From: an uncultured Bacteroidales bacterium
Lineage (GTDB): Bacteria > Bacteroidota > Bacteroidia > Bacteroidales > UBA932
Assembly: GCA_934702165.1 (NCBI GenBank)
Contig: CAKUYG010000028.1
Location: 1 to 16,339 of the forward strand
DNA: 16,339 nt
Reading direction: 5' to 3'
Below the pieces are notes generated by a model that was given only the letters and a program-made list of their open reading frames with translations, did no database searches and was not told where the DNA came from. The position numbers and the translations under genes were made by a program. Below are positions 14,359 to 16,339 of the stretch, piece by piece (the stretch's first letter is position 1; every line of letters begins with the position of its first letter).

Positions 14359-14394
14359 CCCGCAGAGTAAGAAATTTTTTCTTTTTGCTGTGGG
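14359..14394 (+). promoter_or_regulatory. Hairpin between the propeller gene and the hemerythrin regulator
   Basis: CCCGCAG (14359-14365) pairs with CTGTGGG (14388-14394) with one G-U pair, and an inner AAGAAA/TTTCTT pairing surrounds the T-rich centre. It may end the propeller transcript. It also occupies the place where the -33 box of the downstream promoter should be, so it could instead be an operator. The choice between these is open. Confidence 0.4.
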
Positions 14395-14399
14395 ATTAT

Positions 14400-14407
14400 T
14401 ATATTTG
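14400..14407 (+). promoter_or_regulatory. -7 element for the hemerythrin regulator-queH operon
   Basis: TATATTTG is a full -7 match. At the proper distance upstream only a T-run is found instead of TTTG. A transcript would begin near 14413, almost at the ATG at 14416, so either the leader is nearly absent or the true start is the ATG at 14437. Confidence 0.6.
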
Positions 14408-14415
14408 TGTCGAGT

Positions 14416-15354
14416 ATGGATTCATTTTCCGTCAACATGAAAGCGTCAGAGCTCGTGGAGTCCAACCCGGGCCTGCTTATGGTTCTTTCCCGCCTCGGCA
14501 TAGTCGGCAGTTTCGGAGAAAGGACCATCTCTGAAATCTGTGTCCAGCATGGCCTCGATGCCCGTACTGTCATCATGATATGCAGGGTGTATTCGTCTCC
14601 GGACTACGTCCCTTCTGCGGAGGATTTGCGCCGGTGCAGTGTCGCGGATGTGCTCCGGTATCTGCACTGTTCGCACGACTATTATCTCAAGAAAGCATTG
14701 GAGAACATAGCTGCTTCCATTGAAGCCATGATTGCCCCATGCCAGAAAGACAGGCAGCAGGTGATATGGAACTTCTTCCAGCAGTACAAGTCAGAGCTCA
14801 AGATTCACTTTGAGTATGAGGAAGGTGCGGTGATCCCGTATGTGCAGAACTTGATGCTCGGCCGGCATGACCCCTCGTTCAGCATCGACCGCTTCGAGGA
14901 GAATCATTCCAATATCGATGAGAAACTCTCCGACCTCAAAAACCTGGTGATGAAGTCCCTTCCTCATGAGTGCGATGACGACAAGAGGATAGCGCTTCTT
15001 ATCTATCTCTTTGCCCTTCAGAACGATTTACGTTCCCATACATATATAGAGGATAACATTCTGGTTCCGCTGGCGCGTCTGCTTGAGAATCCGATGCTCT
15101 CACGTCCCGAGAAAGATCAGGAGCAGCAGTCCGAAGACGGGCAGGTCGAACTTTCAGAACGGGAGAAAGAGATTCTGGTGAGTGTGGCGAGCGGCCTTAT
15201 CAACAAGGAGATAGCCGACAAACACAACATATCGGTCAATACAGTCATTTCCCATCGCAAGAACATCAGCCGCAAGACGGGCATCAAGACCGTGGCGGGC
15301 CTGACGGTCTATGCGATACTAAACAACCTTATAGATATAAAATCCATTGAATAA
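14416..15354 (+). CDS. Hemerythrin-domain transcriptional regulator with LuxR-type HTH
   Basis: The 312-residue protein has three parts. Residues 8-60 are a DUF542/ScdA-like helical start (M-K-A-S-E-L-V, then V-L-S-R-L-G-I). Residues about 80-225 form a hemerythrin four-helix bundle with the expected di-iron ligands: H84 or H87, H131-xxx-E135, H164 and H208-xxx-E212. Residues 245-310 are a LuxR-type DNA-binding domain (L-S-E-R-E-K-E-I-L, N-K-E-I-A, T-V-I-S-H-R-K-N-I). It probably senses oxygen, nitric oxide, redox or iron through the di-iron site and controls transcription; the ligand and targets are inferred. An in-frame GTG at 14407 and an ATG at 14437 are alternative starts; I favour 14416. 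The stop overlaps the queH start (TAATG). Confidence 0.86.
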   Translation: MDSFSVNMKASELVESNPGLLMVLSRLGIVGSFGERTISEICVQHGLDARTVIMICRVYSSPDYVPSAEDLRRCSVADVLRYLHCSHDYYLKKALENIAASIEAMIAPCQKDRQQVIWNFFQQYKSELKIHFEYEEGAVIPYVQNLMLGRHDPSFSIDRFEENHSNIDEKLSDLKNLVMKSLPHECDDDKRIALLIYLFALQNDLRSHTYIEDNILVPLARLLENPMLSRPEKDQEQQSEDGQVELSEREKEILVSVASGLINKEIADKHNISVNTVISHRKNISRKTGIKTVAGLTVYAILNNLIDIKSIE

Positions 15355-15995
15355 TGCTTCAGCTGACAGTCCCGGGAGAAGCGGACAAGGTGCTTCTTCA
15401 TTCATGTTGTGCACCATGCAGCGGTGCGATAATTGAGTGCATGCTCGCAAACGGCATTACTCCTGTTGTTTTTTTCAGCAATTCAAACATCTTCCCGCAA
15501 GATGAATATGAGCATCGCAGGGAAGAGCTCCACAGATACTGTGACTCCCTGGGGGTCGAGGTTGTGGATGATGTCTATGACCATGATGCCTGGCTCAAAG
15601 GAGTGGCCGCAGGTCTCGAGAAGGCTCCGGAGCGCGGGCCGAGGTGTGTCAAATGTTTCAGATTCCGGCTTTTCCGGGCGGCAGCCTGGGCTTCCGCGCA
15701 CGACATACACGTGGTAACCTCATCTTTGGCTTCTTCCCGTTGGAAGAACCTCGACCAAGTCAGTGCGGCCGGTGATTGGGCGTGCAGCCTGGTCAACAGC
15801 GCGTTTCCGGATTCGGAACCTATCGTCTGGTGGGCGCAGAACTGGCGCAAGGGCGGTTTGCAGATACGTCGCGGCGAGATAATCAAGGAGCAGGGTTTTT
15901 ACAATCAGACGTTCTGCGGCTGTGAATTCTCAAGCCACTTTGAGGGCGCTTCTAAAAAGGCCGCTACCGCGCAGGCATCGGCCGACACGGAATAA
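15354..15995 (+). CDS. queH: Epoxyqueuosine reductase QueH
   Basis: The 213-residue protein shows the QueH (formerly DUF208) pattern: L-L-H-S-C-C-A-P-C-S-G near the start (C18, C19, C22), F-F-S-N-S-N-I-F-P near 40-48, E-Y-x-x-R near 51-55, R-C-x-x-C at 97-101, T-S-S-L-A-S-S-R, and F-Y-N-Q-T-F-C-G-C at 182-190. QueH reduces epoxyqueuosine to queuosine in tRNA, the last step of Q synthesis, using a [4Fe-4S] cluster and a second metal. It replaces QueG and needs no cobalamin. The ATG overlaps the regulator stop by one base, so the two are translationally coupled. A short Ala-rich tail ends the protein. Confidence 0.93.
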   Translation: MLQLTVPGEADKVLLHSCCAPCSGAIIECMLANGITPVVFFSNSNIFPQDEYEHRREELHRYCDSLGVEVVDDVYDHDAWLKGVAAGLEKAPERGPRCVKCFRFRLFRAAAWASAHDIHVVTSSLASSRWKNLDQVSAAGDWACSLVNSAFPDSEPIVWWAQNWRKGGLQIRRGEIIKEQGFYNQTFCGCEFSSHFEGASKKAATAQASADTE

Positions 15996-16006
15996 CAGTC
16001 GATCCG

Positions 16007-16053
16007 GAATCTCAGCCAAAACAGATAAAAATATCGCATTTTGGCTGAGATTC
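16007..16053. terminator. Long perfect inverted repeat after queH
   Basis: GAATCTCAGCCAAAA (16007-16021) and its exact inverse at 16039-16053 form a 15-bp stem with a 17-base loop. It starts 11 bases after the queH stop and no strong T-run follows. It is probably a terminator or an mRNA-stabilising hairpin, but the long loop and symmetric arms would also fit a protein-binding site. Confidence 0.55.
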
Positions 16054-16092
16054 TTTGAAAATACCGCTTGGCCCCGAAAAAATCCGTAAACA

Positions 16093-16123
16093 TTTGGAAA
16101 GGCAAATTTTTTAAATATCTTTG
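16093..16123 (+). promoter_or_regulatory. Promoter of the ABC transporter gene
   Basis: TTTG at 16093-16096 and TATCTTTG at 16116-16123 are 19 bases apart, a full Bacteroidota consensus. The ATG at 16156 follows 32 bases later, after an A/T-rich leader. Confidence 0.88.
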
Positions 16124-16155
16124 CGGTGTATTAGTATAATAGAACACAGTAAAGA

Positions 16156-16339
16156 ATGTTAATAGAAGTCAAGGATGTCAATAAGACCTACAACAACGGG
16201 CAACCTCTCCATGTGCTCAAGGGAATAGACCTTTGCGTGGAGGAGGGTGAGTTCGTCTCGATAATGGGGGCTTCCGGCTCGGGGAAGTCCACGCTTCTCA
16301 ATATTCTCGGCATCCTGGACAACTACGACAGCGGAGAAT
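16156..16339 (+). CDS. ABC transporter ATP-binding protein (LolD/MacB type), partial
   Basis: Only the first 61 codons are in the window; the gene runs off the 3' edge. The sequence opens with the usual strand ([10 protein letters not shown]), continues with V-L-K-G-I-D-L and E-G-E-F-V-S-I-M-G, and contains the Walker A motif G-A-S-G-S-G-K-S-T followed by L-L-N-I-L-G-I-L-D. The [13 protein letters not shown] form is typical of ATPases that serve MacB- or LolCE-like permeases, which handle envelope lipoproteins, drugs or peptides. The substrate and partner permease lie outside. It has its own strong promoter. Confidence 0.88.
   Translation, partial: MLIEVKDVNKTYNNGQPLHVLKGIDLCVEEGEFVSIMGASGSGKSTLLNILGILDNYDSGE

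Noticed and set aside
14407..14415. GTG start for the hemerythrin regulator
   Set aside because: The GTG uses the last base of the -7 box, so it would lie before the transcription start.
1..16339. CRISPR array
   Set aside because: No regularly spaced repeats of 23 bases or more with unique spacers are present; the tandem repeats seen are short and contiguous.

Overview
The window looks like chromosomal DNA of a Bacteroidota bacterium, most likely a fairly GC-rich gut Bacteroidales (Alistipes- or Muribaculaceae-like; the genus is not decided). The reasons are: several promoters of the Bacteroidota form (TTTG, about 19-20 bases, TAnnTTTG), starts without Shine-Dalgarno sequences, a fused FeoA-FeoB followed by a FeoB-associated Cys-rich peptide, a tRNA gene without encoded CCA, a TolB-like six-bladed propeller lipoprotein, and a hemerythrin/LuxR regulator.

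Region 1 (1-7864) is a surface-glycan stretch wrapped around housekeeping genes. A DUF975 membrane protein is followed by a 779-residue fusion of a Wzx-type flippase and a TupA-like ATP-grasp domain, then a DUF616 (TOD1/MUCI70-like) putative glycosyltransferase. A strong promoter then drives rpsP and rimM, which are tightly coupled to a GT2 glycosyltransferase. Next comes the most unusual locus. The first codons of a second GT2 gene appear twice: once as a dead remnant (5799 to about 5880) and once at the head of an intact gene (6989-7864). Between them sits an AT-richer YhcG/DUF1016 PD-(D/E)XK nuclease gene that itself carries a perfect 12-bp inverted repeat. This reads as a foreign single-nuclease insertion.

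Region 2 (7865-10552) holds a secreted beta-sandwich-like protein and a secreted GH43 arabinanase-type enzyme under one promoter. A strong hairpin follows, then a repeat-rich intergenic stretch, then tRNA-Leu(GAG) on the minus strand with its own promoter and terminator.

Region 3 (10553-16339) has a ferrous-iron/redox flavour: feoAB plus its Cys-rich partner, a propeller lipoprotein, a hemerythrin-LuxR regulator overlapping queH (iron-sulfur epoxyqueuosine reductase), a long hairpin, and the start of an ABC transporter ATPase cut by the window edge. No integrase, transposase, phage gene or CRISPR array is visible. The clearest sign of mobility is the nuclease insertion at 5799-6988.
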